Counted from the stretch's first letter, positions 34,055 through 43,045 are shown. The stretch is DNA of 64,000 bases from CAVPHV01 sp963704825 (GCA_963704825.1 CAVPHV010000006.1:102817-166816); one strand, 5' to 3'. Numbers and translations are program-made. The notes: generated by a model from the letters alone, not told the origin.

Positions 34055-34261
34055 GTGAGTACTCAGACAGCCACGCCGTGCTCTGTCGTGCGGCGTGAGG
34101 ACCTCGTGCCCGTCTGCCCGCATTGCGACGCGGAGCTTCCCGAGATCTACGCGCGCAGGCCCCATGGACCATTTGGGATAGGTCGTGGATTCGTCTTCTT
34201 CTGTCCGCACTGCCGGAAGGTCATGGGCTTCGGAGCACAGTGGTATCCGTTCCCTGGGTGA
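34055..34261 (+). CDS. Small zinc-ribbon protein
   Basis: 68 residues with two Cys-x-x-Cys knuckles, VCPHCDAELPEIYAR and FFCPHCRKVMGFG, about 26 residues apart: a zinc ribbon. No other domain; the C terminus is aromatic and short (QWYPFPG). Start GTG 34055 lies 5 bases after a perfect AGGAGG, which supports translation. Function unknown; it is isolated between degraded segments. Confidence 0.75.
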   Translation: MSTQTATPCSVVRREDLVPVCPHCDAELPEIYARRPHGPFGIGRGFVFFCPHCRKVMGFGAQWYPFPG

Positions 34262-34379
34262 GCCTCACGTGGCGCACGTCCCAAACGCCAATCGGCCTCG
34301 CCCACATCTCACATGTGCGTGCCCTGATCAGCTGAGGAGTTACCGCTTGTGGGTTTCGGTACCGGTTGGCCCTGATGAT

Positions 34380-34622
34380 CAACTCATCGTCGGGTAGCGA
34401 GCGGGCGTCCTCGACAACGGAGATGGTCACTTCGTAGCGGTCGACGGTCTGCCCATCTACCTGGACCTCGAGGGCCAGAAGCGACTCGCCGAGCGCACTG
34501 GCGGTGACTCGGTGATCGTGACGGGCAGGAAGGGTCCTTCGACCCCTTCGAGGTGGACCGGGTCCTCGTCGATCTCAACGATCACCTCCGCCGAATACCC
34601 GGGTTCGCAACGCACTAGGGTG
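34380..34622 (-). pseudogene. Frameshifted remnant of an unknown protein gene
   Basis: Two minus-strand frames each read protein-like sequence and join near 34500: CEPGYSAEVIVEIDEDPVHL ... FLPVTITE in one frame, continued by TASALGESLLALEVQVDGQT and VDRYEVTISVVEDARSLPDD in the next. A single frameshift would make one ~80-residue stretch. No start codon or family recognised. From here to 34694, and in 34262-34379, nothing else is supported. Confidence 0.4.
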
Positions 34623-34694
34623 CTGTCGACCGCTTGAACTAGGTGCTGTGTTCGGCGAGGTTGCGGTTGCCGGTCGACTCGGAATGGAGGGGTC

Positions 34695-35963
34695 TTGCTC
34701 CCGCTCGATGTGCCGTGGTATCGGCGACTCCTACGTGTCGCCGTTCTGCTCGGCATCGCAGGCGGGGTGCTCGGCCTCATCTACTTGGGTGCCACGGGTT
34801 GGGCCATTGATCGGATCTTCCCCGAAAGCGTCGGTGCGGCGTGGTCGGGTGAGTGGTGGTGGATCCCACTCATCGCGCTCGGCGGCTTGGTCGTTGTGGC
34901 GCTTCGCACGCACTGGCGTATCCCCGAGAAGGTCCCCGGCGGTGTCGCGATCATCGAGGCAGCCAAGGTTGATGCTCGGACAGCCCCGCAGTGGGTCGCC
35001 ATTGCTGCGGTGTCCGCGGTTGCCGGGGCGAGCCTCGGCCCGTCGTTCGCTCTCGTGGTCATGGGTGGCGGTCTGGGCTCGTGGATTGCGAACCGGCGGT
35101 GGGCAGAGGGTGGAGCCGATCCCGACTACACCCTGACCGGCATCGCCGGCGGGTTCGGCGCCGCCTTCACATCCCCCATCCTTGGCGCCTTCCTGGTCTC
35201 CGAACTCGAACCCATACCTCGCCAGAAGTACGTGGCTTCCATCATCCCGCAACTGATCGCCTCGACCATCGGGTTCATCATCTTCTACTCGGTGGTCGGT
35301 CGGACCTTCCTCGGCAGCTACGAGGTGCCGTTGTACGATTTTGAGGTCATCGACATGGCGATCGCCGTTGGTCTCGGAGTCCTCTCTGCGATCGTGATGC
35401 TAGTCTTTGTCGGTGTCATCCTCGCCGTCAGGTGGGTGTGCAAGCTCGTGCCGAACCGGTACCTGCTCGGCATGCTCGGCGGCGCAGCGGTGGGCTTCAT
35501 CGCCTTCGCGCTTCCGCTCACGGTGGGTGCGGGTCAGTCACAACTCGGCGTTGTCATCGACGATCCTGCCGCCCTCGGCGCCGGTCTGCTGACCGTCATC
35601 CTGCTGGCCAAGATGGTGGCAATGGCCCTCAGCCTCGAGGCGGGGTTCATGGGCGGCAACGTGTTCCCCTTGATCTTCATGGGGGGCACGGCAGGCATCG
35701 TCGTCTACCTTGTCTTCCCCGAGATTCCGATAGCGCTCGCCGTGTCGTGTATGTTGGCTGCGGTCCCAGGCTCGTTCCTGCGAGCACCCGTGAGCACGGT
35801 GTTCATTGCGGCCATCGCACTCGCTCTCGGTGCCGAAACGACCGCCCCGGTCGCCGTCGCGGTGGTCACCTCGTATCTCATCGTTGCCGGTGTCCGCTAC
35901 GTCGTGTCCAATCGAAGGACCACCGCTCGAGGCCCCACACCCACCGAAGCACCAAGCGGCTGA
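34695..35963 (+). CDS. ClC-family chloride channel-like membrane protein
   Basis: 422 residues, ten or more membrane segments, with the ClC landmarks in degenerate form: PGGVAIIEAA in place of GSGIPE, ASLGPSFALVVMGGGLGSWI where GREGP is expected, TSPILGAFLVSELE, and GFMGGNVFPLIFMGG for the GxFxP region. The external gating Glu of GREGP is Leu here, so proton-coupled exchange is unlikely and it may act as a passive anion channel (inference). No C-terminal CBS domains. TTG start behind GGAGGGG. Stands alone, 360 bases before the next terminator. Confidence 0.85.
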   Translation: MLPLDVPWYRRLLRVAVLLGIAGGVLGLIYLGATGWAIDRIFPESVGAAWSGEWWWIPLIALGGLVVVALRTHWRIPEKVPGGVAIIEAAKVDARTAPQWVAIAAVSAVAGASLGPSFALVVMGGGLGSWIANRRWAEGGADPDYTLTGIAGGFGAAFTSPILGAFLVSELEPIPRQKYVASIIPQLIASTIGFIIFYSVVGRTFLGSYEVPLYDFEVIDMAIAVGLGVLSAIVMLVFVGVILAVRWVCKLVPNRYLLGMLGGAAVGFIAFALPLTVGAGQSQLGVVIDDPAALGAGLLTVILLAKMVAMALSLEAGFMGGNVFPLIFMGGTAGIVVYLVFPEIPIALAVSCMLAAVPGSFLRAPVSTVFIAAIALALGAETTAPVAVAVVTSYLIVAGVRYVVSNRRTTARGPTPTEAPSG

Positions 35964-36120
35964 TTCGGCCCCAAGCAGGCCGAGTCCGACTCCGAGACCC
36001 TCCCATCGAGCGACGCGGCGACTCCGCCGCCAATCCCGATAGACCGAGACGAACGGGAACAACCGGGTACTCACGGACGACATACCTGAGAATGCGGAGT
36101 TGGGAAAGGAGGTTGTGGCG

Positions 36121-36216
36121 ATGCGATACCGATCCAGCGGCGAACGCCGGCCCCCGAGGCCCGCGTCTCTGCGAGGGAGGCCGGCTGCGTCTCGCCGTTT
36201 CTCTGCCGAGCTCTGA
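36121..36216 (+). CDS. Possible 31-residue arginine-rich peptide
   Basis: Short open frame of 31 codons starting with MRYRSSGERRPP, with nine Arg and no acidic residues apart from two Glu. Its ATG follows AAAGGAGG (36105-36112) at 8 bases, an excellent ribosome site, and a terminator hairpin lies 60 bases after its stop. It is otherwise the only gene-like item between 35964 and 36323. Could be a real small basic peptide; too short for certainty. Confidence 0.4.
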   Translation: MRYRSSGERRPPRPASLRGRPAASRRFSAEL

Positions 36217-36274
36217 CGCAGGGGGCTTCATCAACAGCGCTGATCAGCCTGGGTTCTTCCTCGTGGCCATAGGG

Positions 36275-36302
36275 AAGGGGCCCCGACGGAGCGGGGCCCC
36301 TT
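36275..36302. terminator. Bidirectional terminator
   Basis: AAGGGGCCCC (36275-36284) and GGGGCCCCTT (36293-36302), perfect 10-bp stem with an 8-base loop, T-rich after it on the + strand. Lies between the + strand ClC side and the 3' end of the minus-strand secreted protein. Confidence 0.8.
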
Positions 36303-36323
36303 CTGTGTTCACTACTCGTTTCG

Positions 36324-36914
36324 CTAGTCGACTTGGCCCGGCTGCTCGTATAGCGGAACCCAGCTCTCGCCGACATTGGTGGGATCAAGCCCGACAAAGA
36401 CGCCCTCGACGTTGTCCAGCTTCTTCTCGTCAACAAAGACGACCTTGATGGCGGCGTCCACTGTGCCGCTGGGGTCAATGTTTGGTGCTTCGCCGAGGTG
36501 GATCCGAATCGTGTCGGGTCCCTCACAGGTGTAGAACTTGGCCTTGGCCACCTTCGTCTTCGCCGCTCCGGCCTCCCAGTCGGCCACCAAGAGCTCGTCG
36601 CGACAAGGTCCCACAATGCCGTCGTCCCACTCGCCCTCGAGGCCAATTGAGCCCGAGAACTCGTCGTCCACACCGACCACGTCGACGCCGCGAACCACGA
36701 TGCGGAAGTGGGCGGTGCGGAAGTTGTTGTTGAGCCTAACGATGACGGAGTTCGAGGTATCAACCTGCCGAACGATGACCGCCCCCGGTGCGTCCGGGTT
36801 GAAGCCTTCGTCGTCGATTCCGGTTGCTTGGTCGGCCACGGCCGGCATGGCAACAAGGACCAGAGCCGCCACGACGACAAACAGTGGAGCCAATAATCTG
36901 CGTCGAAGAATCAA
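36324..36914 (-). CDS. Secreted protein of unknown function
   Basis: 196 residues with a classical signal peptide (RRRLLAPLFVVVAALVLVAMPAVA, cleavage after ~residue 27). The mature part is acidic, beta-rich looking (VIVRQVDTSNSVIVRLNNNF, AHFRIVVRGVDVVGVDD) and has two Cys (GPCRDELL, FYTCEGPD) that could form one disulfide. Good AGGAGGG ribosome site before ATG. No family recognised. Ends next to a strong hairpin terminator. Confidence 0.75.
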   Translation of the reverse strand: MILRRRLLAPLFVVVAALVLVAMPAVADQATGIDDEGFNPDAPGAVIVRQVDTSNSVIVRLNNNFRTAHFRIVVRGVDVVGVDDEFSGSIGLEGEWDDGIVGPCRDELLVADWEAGAAKTKVAKAKFYTCEGPDTIRIHLGEAPNIDPSGTVDAAIKVVFVDEKKLDNVEGVFVGLDPTNVGESWVPLYEQPGQVD

Positions 36915-37120
36915 GATGCCCTCCTAGTGCGTCTTCATGTGAGGGCAACGCCAACGTCGCCGGCACAACCCCCGTAGAACAATCGTACCCCTCTTTTGCG
37001 ATGAAGGTGCAAATGATTCCTGCACCGCCCAAAGAGGCTCGGTGGGGCGGCTCCGGGGCTTTAGGCCCTAGTAGCGGGGCCACCCAACGGGTTCCAATGC
37101 GACCAGGAAGAGGAGGTTCG

Positions 37121-37516
37121 ATGGACTCCGAGCAAAGCATCATTCTCGACGTGACCCCGAGCGACGCAGGATTCGATACGAGTTTTCTCGAACCCCTCGG
37201 CCACCCGGTGTTGGTGTGCCATGGGCCCGATATCGGAAAGGCCTGCCCGATTCTCAAAGACACATGCTCGATGGTTGAGAACGCCCACGGCGTGGTGTTC
37301 CAACTCGATCTGGACCGACCCCAGCACCGGGCGATCCTCAAGCGCTACAAGGAGGTTGTCGCGGAGGACGTGCCGATTTGGGCTTCGGTACGACCGGGTC
37401 AGGAAGACCAGTACGCCGATCTGCTCGAAGGGATCGACGTTGTCATCGGGGAGCCGGGTCCAGCGGATCTGGATGGCTTTGCGGCGCGGGTCGAAGCCAC
37501 CGACCGCACCCAGTAG
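37121..37516 (+). CDS. Small cytoplasmic protein of unknown function
   Basis: 131 residues without membrane segments. Alternating beta/alpha pattern (HPVLVCHGPD, GVVFQLDLDRPQHRAILKRY, DVPIWASVRPGQ, GIDVVIGEPG) suggests a small alpha/beta fold. Three Cys are grouped in the first half (VCHGPD, ACPILKDTCS), which could bind metal. ATG 37121 follows AGGAGG, so the longer upstream frame is not used. The remnant cyclic-nucleotide-binding gene follows 62 bases later. Confidence 0.7.
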   Translation: MDSEQSIILDVTPSDAGFDTSFLEPLGHPVLVCHGPDIGKACPILKDTCSMVENAHGVVFQLDLDRPQHRAILKRYKEVVAEDVPIWASVRPGQEDQYADLLEGIDVVIGEPGPADLDGFAARVEATDRTQ

Positions 37517-37578
37517 CAGCCTGCCGAGGTGTCGCCCGGTCCCGGACCGCCCGACGTCGCCACTGCTACGCTGCCATT

Positions 37579-37985
37579 ATGGCTAGCAACGACTTCTCTG
37601 TCCTTCGACGGGTACCGATCTTCGCCTGTCTCGACGAGCAAGGGCTGGCCCAAGTGGCGGCCGTCGCCACCGAGTTCGAGGCGCCCGCCGGGCAGAGTCT
37701 TGGTCGAGACTCGGTCAACCCGGTCTTGGCGTCTTCGTGATCGAAACGGGAACCGTTCGCATCGAACCGCCCGGCGATGAGCCGATCGAACGTGGTGCCG
37801 GCGACTTCTTCGGCGAGCTCGCAGTTCTTACCGACAGCCCAAGGACGGCCCGCGTCATGGCCGCCAGTGACGTCCGGGGTCTGGTCATTCGGCGAACCGA
37901 CATCGCGGCCCTGCTCAACCGCGAGCCCACCATCGCGGTTGCCATGCTGCGGGAGGTCGCGCGGCGACTCGTCGACGTCAGCTAG
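37579..37985 (+). pseudogene. Cyclic-nucleotide-binding domain protein, frameshifted
   Basis: Reads FSVLRRVPIFACLDEQGLAQ ... EFEAPAGQSL in one frame up to ~37700, then LGQPGLGVFVIETGTVRIEP and GDFFGELAVLTDSPRTARV in another to the stop at 37985. Together these are a complete CRP-like cNMP-binding domain (~135 residues) with the phosphate-cassette FFGELA, and no DNA-binding domain. A single shift near 37700-37712 separates the halves. It may be a pseudogene, a sequencing slip, or two chains; the second half has a GTG at 37737 but lacks a ribosome site. Confidence 0.7.
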
Positions 37986-38015
37986 AGGCGGGTCTTGGGG
38001 GGCCACCCAACTGAC

Positions 38016-39122
38016 TCATGACGCCGGCTGAGGATGCCCCGGCTTGCGGGACCCGCGTTGGTAGATCAAGAAGGTTCCAATCCCGATCAAGATCTGCGGG
38101 AAGAACGTAGCCCCACGCCAAATAAGAGCGGCCGCCATAGCGTCGTTGTTGGGAACCCCAAAGCTCACGAGGATGGCCGTCATTGCCGCGTCGACGGTGC
38201 CCAAACCACCCGGCGGAACCGGGATGAAGGTCATCAGTCGGGAGAACGCAAAAGCCGCAAACGCCTCGAGCAGTGTGGCCTCGCTGCTCCCGTCGCCCAC
38301 GGCGAGGAGGGCGATGTACAGGATGGAGAACTGGGAGAGCTGCTGGGCGACGTTGGCCAACGTGATCATGCCCCAGCGGTCGGCAACCACGCCGATCACA
38401 GAATTCCGAAACGTCACGGCGCCATCGGCAAGATCGGGGGTGGCGTCCTTCTTGATCAGAGCTGCGGCCCACTTGATGAGGCTGTCGGCGTAGCCGCCGA
38501 CCTTCCGCGAGAAGTCCTCGCTCCTGAGCATGAGGGCGAAGAGGGCGATGCCGCCGCCGACGGCGAGGAGTCCGATCACGGCAATCAGGGTGGCCGAACC
38601 GTTCGTATACCCCTCGAACACAAGGAGCACCGCAGCCACGACTGGAAGGCTCAGCGTCACGAATACATTCCAGGCGCTCGTGATGCCGATCGCCGCCGTT
38701 GAAGGAGCCGCCCCGAACCCGTATCCGTTCAGCATGCCGAACTGAACGCCGAGGCCGATGGCGCCCCCGGCGGGTATGACGTTGCTGATCATGAAGGATG
38801 TTTGGCGGACCTGAAAAGCGTCGCCGTAGTTGAGACCGGGAAGCGCAGCTTGGAAGGGGAAGACGTAGATGATGACCATGGCAATGGTGGCCACGACGAG
38901 TGCCACGATCCACGCCGTGGACATATTCTGAATCGCGGCCCATGCCTGGTCATAGTCGCCTAGTTGGGGGAAGACCCGAACAAAGACGAAGATCAGGACG
39001 ACGAGCGTGACGATCGTCGCGATGATCTGTTCCTTGCCAAACCCACTCTTGGAGGGAGTTTCGGCGTCCGGCGGTGAGTCGCTGGAGGCGCCGGCCGGAT
39101 CGTCGTCTGTTGGTGTCGCCAT
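38016..39122 (-). CDS. Flippase-like integral membrane protein (lysylphosphatidylglycerol synthase TM-domain family)
   Basis: 368 residues; ~45 acidic cytoplasmic residues, then about eight membrane helices. The pattern matches the UPF0104/LPG synthase transmembrane family: YVFPFQAALPGLNYGDAFQVRQTSFMISNVIPAGGAIGLGVQFGML-type first half and FSRLMTFIPVPPGGLGTVDAA in the second. Members flip or transport lipid-linked substrates, or stand alone with unknown cargo. ATG 39122 has GGAAAGGAC ahead of it; the frame upstream to 39188 is not needed. Divergent from the RTX protease gene. Confidence 0.82.
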   Translation of the reverse strand: MATPTDDDPAGASSDSPPDAETPSKSGFGKEQIIATIVTLVVLIFVFVRVFPQLGDYDQAWAAIQNMSTAWIVALVVATIAMVIIYVFPFQAALPGLNYGDAFQVRQTSFMISNVIPAGGAIGLGVQFGMLNGYGFGAAPSTAAIGITSAWNVFVTLSLPVVAAVLLVFEGYTNGSATLIAVIGLLAVGGGIALFALMLRSEDFSRKVGGYADSLIKWAAALIKKDATPDLADGAVTFRNSVIGVVADRWGMITLANVAQQLSQFSILYIALLAVGDGSSEATLLEAFAAFAFSRLMTFIPVPPGGLGTVDAAMTAILVSFGVPNNDAMAAALIWRGATFFPQILIGIGTFLIYQRGSRKPGHPQPAS

Positions 39123-39321
39123 GGCGTCCTTTCCGCGGTGCTCCGTGAGGTCTGGGCTCGCCCGGGCGCAATCGTAGTGCCCTTTCAACGGGCCACCTAC
39201 TTCGCCGGCACCCGTCCGGCGCAGGGGCTAGTCCTCTCGCACAAAACAGAAAAGCACCCCCGATAAACCGATGCCCACGTATGCTGGACGCGACTTTGCT
39301 CCTGGAGAAGAGGGGACACCT

Positions 39322-42177
39322 GTGAACCATCGTGTAGGGAAAATCATCGTCGCGCTCTTGGTGGCGACAACCGTCGTCGCGATCCCCGCAGCGGGCGCCG
39401 CCGAATTGGAGCCGGAGCCCATCGAATCCGGGAAGGTCGCCTTCTACGAAGGCAACGCGGATTTAGCCAAGGTTTCGTCCGATCTGATGGTGGTCAGGGA
39501 GGCCCAGGCTGCCGGTCTGGACGTTGCAGCGCTCGCAGACGAGCCGATGGCGATGAAGTTCGCTGGGGGCTACCCGCAGCTCGACATTCGGCTCACCGAA
39601 CTGACTCCTGAGATCGTTGCTCGAGCCGAAGCGATGGGATTTCAGACGAACGGGGCCTATCCCGAGTACGGTCGGCTTACCGGCACCATCAGCCCGGCGC
39701 ACTACGATGAACTCGCCTCCATCCCCGAGATCACGACCATCCACCCGAACTATGGGGCGAGGACCAACGTTGGTTCCGTGACCAGCCAGGCCGATCTGTC
39801 CATCAACGCGGCTTCGGCTCGCTCGACGTTCGGCGTCGACGGTACGGGGATCAAAGTCGGCGTCCTATCCGACACCTTCCACCGGAACATCGGCGGCACG
39901 CTCAGCGGCAGTGGCTGCAATCAAGTGTTGACCGGCTCGTCGTCCCAATCGACCGGCGACCTGCCGACCCAGGTCACGATGCTCGATCCGGGGCCGACAT
40001 CGGGAATCGACGAAGGTGCCGCGATGGCTGAGCTGATCTACGATCTGGTGCCTGGTTCCGAGATCTTGTTCCACTCGGCGTTCATCGACATCCCCGGGTT
40101 TGCGCAAGGTATCACCGATCTCGCGAACTGTGGCGCTGACGTGATTGTTGACGACGTGTTCTACTACGCAGAGCCAATGTTCCAGGACGGGCTCATTGCC
40201 GATTCGGCGCAGTCGGTGGTCGAGGCCGGCGTTCCCTATTACTCGGCGGCGGGAAATCAGGGCGGCTTCGGTGTGCGCGACACGTTCGAGGATTCCGGTG
40301 GGAGCGACAACGACGTCACCTTCCCTGCCGACGGTACCGACTTCCACAAGTGGGAAACCGGCAGCCGATACGCTCCCATCACGCTGGACAATGGTGAGGC
40401 GATCATCATCGTGCTCGGCTGGAACCAGCCGTTCAGCGGAACCCAGGGAGCCGGGTCGGCCAGCGACCTCGATCTCTACATGTGCACCGCCCAGAACGCC
40501 GCGTCGTGCAGCCCGTTCGCCTTCAACGTGCAGGGCTGCTCCACGGGAGCCCGGTCCGGCGATCCGTCGGAGCTCCAGCTCTTCCAGAACACCACCGGCT
40601 CCACCAACACGTTCTACCTGGCAGTCGATCACTTCTGCGGGAACCAGAACAATGTGGATTTCCGGATCGCCACGTATGGCGCAAATGTCGACGAGAACGA
40701 CGTGGGCTGGGACCCGACCATCTTCGACCAAGCCCAGATCTACGGTCACGCGGCCGCCGAGGACGCAATGGCGGTCGCGGCGATCGACTACCGCGAGATC
40801 GACCAGAACGGAAACTTCGCCGCCCCGGCAGGCCGACTCGACGTCGAGTATTTCAGCTCGAAGGGGGGTCAGCTGCCGTTCTATTTCGATGCCCAGGGCA
40901 ATTCCTTGCCGGGGGCACCGGTCTTCCGGTTCAAGCCGGAGATGACCGCTCCCGACGGGACCAACACCACGTTCTTCGGCGGTGACGTCGAGCCCGATGG
41001 TTGGCCGAACTTCTTCGGCACATCGGCTGCGGCGCCGCACGCCGCGGCCGTGGCGGCGCTGATGCTGGATGCCAACCCCGGTCTGAGCCCAGCCGAGACC
41101 AATGACATCCTGCGCGGGACGGCGATTGACATTGAGAACAACGGTGTCGACAACTGGTCCGGGAGTGGACTGATCGATGCCTTTGACGCCGTTGCCGTGG
41201 CAAAGGCCGGCGGCCTCTGCTTCGGCAAGGTTCCGACGAATGTGGGTTTCACCGACGGGGCTGATGTCATCAATGGAACCGGAGGCAATGACGTCCTCGT
41301 CGGCGGTGGCGGCAACGACAAGATCAATGGCGGTGGCGGCAACGACATGATCTGTGGCGGTGACGGCAACGACAAGCTGACCGGTGGCCCAGGGAACGAC
41401 AAGATGGACGGCCAAGCTGGGACCGACCAAGTCAAGTACGCCAAGGCGACAACGGGTGTCACGGTCGACCTCGGTGCCAAGACGGCAACCGGCCAGGGCA
41501 ACGACACGCTCAAGTCGATCGAGAACATCGTCGGCAGCGATTTCGCCGACACGATCTCCGGCACCTCGGGCGCCAACTACATCAAGGGGCTCGACGGTGA
41601 CGACGAGCTGGACGGCAAGTCAGGCGTTGACACGCTCATCGGCAGCGCCGGCGACGACATCCTGCTGGGCGGCGGTGGCAACGACGAACTGAAGGGCGCC
41701 GCCAACGACGACGTCATCTTGCCGGGCAGCGGTAGCGACGACGTGTTCGGCGGCAACGGGTCCAACACCGTCAGCTTCGAGAACTCCCCGAACCCAGTGA
41801 CGGTCAATCTGTCGACTAACAGCGCCACCGGATTCGGGAACGACACGTTGAAGGCCGTCAACGACGTGTTGGGGAGTCCGCAGAGCGACGACATCACCGG
41901 GAACAACAACAAGAACGTGATTCGGGGTCTTGGCGGCGCCGACCGCATCGATGGTCTCCTGGGCAACGACACGTTGTACGGGCAGGGCGGCGATGACCTC
42001 ATGTTCGGGCGAGAGGGGAACGACAAGCTCTTCGGTGGTCCCGGGAGCAACACGCTTCACGGCGGAAACGGGAACGACCGATGCGTCGACTTCGTGACCC
42101 AAACCGGGTGTGAGACGCTCAACGCCGTGATCAACGCGGTCGGACTGCTTCCCCGGATGATGCGAGTCGTGCTGTAG
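39322..42177 (+). CDS. Secreted subtilisin-like peptidase with C-terminal RTX calcium-binding repeats
   Basis: 951 residues: signal peptide (IIVALLVATTVVAIPAAGA), a propeptide-like region, a subtilase domain from ~165 to 640, and glycine/Asp-rich RTX nonapeptides from ~650 to 920. Catalytic Asp184 lies in VGVLSDTF, the Asn in SAAGNQGG, and Ser568 in FGTSAAAPHAAAVAALM. Where most subtilases have HGT, this has GIDEGAAMAELIYDLVPG, so the middle residue is Glu (E231), as in sedolisin-like triads. GTG 39322 follows GAGGGG; ATG 39271 is an alternative. RTX repeats usually bind Ca2+ after type I or similar export; no exporter genes are adjacent. Confidence 0.85.
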   Translation: MNHRVGKIIVALLVATTVVAIPAAGAAELEPEPIESGKVAFYEGNADLAKVSSDLMVVREAQAAGLDVAALADEPMAMKFAGGYPQLDIRLTELTPEIVARAEAMGFQTNGAYPEYGRLTGTISPAHYDELASIPEITTIHPNYGARTNVGSVTSQADLSINAASARSTFGVDGTGIKVGVLSDTFHRNIGGTLSGSGCNQVLTGSSSQSTGDLPTQVTMLDPGPTSGIDEGAAMAELIYDLVPGSEILFHSAFIDIPGFAQGITDLANCGADVIVDDVFYYAEPMFQDGLIADSAQSVVEAGVPYYSAAGNQGGFGVRDTFEDSGGSDNDVTFPADGTDFHKWETGSRYAPITLDNGEAIIIVLGWNQPFSGTQGAGSASDLDLYMCTAQNAASCSPFAFNVQGCSTGARSGDPSELQLFQNTTGSTNTFYLAVDHFCGNQNNVDFRIATYGANVDENDVGWDPTIFDQAQIYGHAAAEDAMAVAAIDYREIDQNGNFAAPAGRLDVEYFSSKGGQLPFYFDAQGNSLPGAPVFRFKPEMTAPDGTNTTFFGGDVEPDGWPNFFGTSAAAPHAAAVAALMLDANPGLSPAETNDILRGTAIDIENNGVDNWSGSGLIDAFDAVAVAKAGGLCFGKVPTNVGFTDGADVINGTGGNDVLVGGGGNDKINGGGGNDMICGGDGNDKLTGGPGNDKMDGQAGTDQVKYAKATTGVTVDLGAKTATGQGNDTLKSIENIVGSDFADTISGTSGANYIKGLDGDDELDGKSGVDTLIGSAGDDILLGGGGNDELKGAANDDVILPGSGSDDVFGGNGSNTVSFENSPNPVTVNLSTNSATGFGNDTLKAVNDVLGSPQSDDITGNNNKNVIRGLGGADRIDGLLGNDTLYGQGGDDLMFGREGNDKLFGGPGSNTLHGGNGNDRCVDFVTQTGCETLNAVINAVGLLPRMMRVVL
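41272..42090 (+). repeat. RTX (GGxGxDxxx) repeat-coding region
   Basis: In-frame tandem nonapeptide units in two or three blocks, e.g. GGNDVLVGGGGNDKINGGG, GNDKLTGGPGNDKMDG, GDDELDG, GNDTLYGQGGDD, separated by spacers that repeat a second motif (TVDLGAKTATGQGNDTLKSI and TVNLSTNSATGFGNDTLKAV). The DNA is repetitive because the protein is; it is not a CRISPR array. Confidence 0.9.
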
Positions 42178-42628
42178 CCACAAACAAGACTGGATTGACG
42201 GGAGTCGGGGAGTCCGGCTCCCGTTGGTCGTGCAGGGAGCAAGACTCCAAGCCGCAACCACAAACCGGATGCTCCTGGGACACTTGTCGGCTGAAAGCCG
42301 CCACTCCGAAGCCGGCGAGCGGATCAGCGAGGCTGCTCTACTTGTCGCATCCGCCGAGAACTCTGCCGACGCCCGCCGCGGCGAGGCGTTTGCCGCACCT
42401 GCCTCGCTCCCCGAGGACGGCGCAACGGCTCCGCAGCATTTCGACGACACGATTGGTCGGCTGGCCGCAGAGGAATAAGGAGCCGCCCTCGTCAAACAGG
42501 TCGCCACGGCACGCAAGGTGCTCACGCCATCAGGCCGGCGATGAGCGCGAGAAGAATTGACCCGCGGGCTCGATACGGCGGCCATACTCGGTAGCGAGAC
42601 AGGACCGGCGAACCGGGAGGGATCACCG
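42178..42628. other. Region without a supported gene
   Basis: A + strand frame from GTG 42224 to 42478 (84 codons) reads Ala/Glu-rich sequence (EAALLVASAENSADARRGEA) but has no ribosome site and no recognisable family; it could be a gene remnant. Inverted pieces follow the protease stop but no clear terminator is seen. Confidence 0.3.
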
Positions 42629-43045
42629 ATGCGCAGCATGGCACCGACGCGAGTATCACGCCGCGGAATGAAACAAGGCAAGGCGCGACCGAGGCGTCTT
42701 GATGACACCGTATCCGGGCGGTCGGTCATGGTCGTTGCCGCCGCCTGGGTAATCGGGCTCGGATGGGTGTTTGCGGTGACGCCGGCGTCGGATCCGGCGG
42801 CAACGCCGAGCGTGTTGGACTCGCTCGTGCAAAGCGTGATGCTCATCTCCTGGATGGGAGTGATCGCCGGACTGGCGTCACGTCTGCGTTGGGGTTTGGT
42901 GGCCGGGACGATCGGTGGGGTGGTGCTCGCCGCCGGCGGGGTGCTCTGCCTGGTGACGGGTCATACCGGATTCTGGATCGCAATTCAGATTGGCGTTGGG
43001 GTGGGATTGGCAGCTCTCAGTCACCGAGTCTCGCGCCTTGCGTGA
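42629..43045 (+). CDS. Small membrane protein of unknown function
   Basis: 138 residues: a very basic N-terminal tail (MRSMAPTRVSRRGMKQGKAR) followed by four hydrophobic segments (MVVAAAWVIGLGWVFAV, VQSVMLISWMGVIAGLA, WGLVAGTIGGVVLAAGGVLC, FWIAIQIGVGVGLAALS). ATG 42629 follows GGGAGGGA. No family recognised. Isolated between unrelated short genes. Confidence 0.65.
   Translation: MRSMAPTRVSRRGMKQGKARPRRLDDTVSGRSVMVVAAAWVIGLGWVFAVTPASDPAATPSVLDSLVQSVMLISWMGVIAGLASRLRWGLVAGTIGGVVLAAGGVLCLVTGHTGFWIAIQIGVGVGLAALSHRVSRLA

Noticed and set aside
39865..41430. 521-codon open frame opposite the RTX protease
   Set aside because: Caused by the repetitive GC-rich coding sequence of the protease; not protein-like.
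41272..42090. Regular repeats resembling a CRISPR array
   Set aside because: The period follows codons and encodes RTX nonapeptides in frame; there are no spacers.
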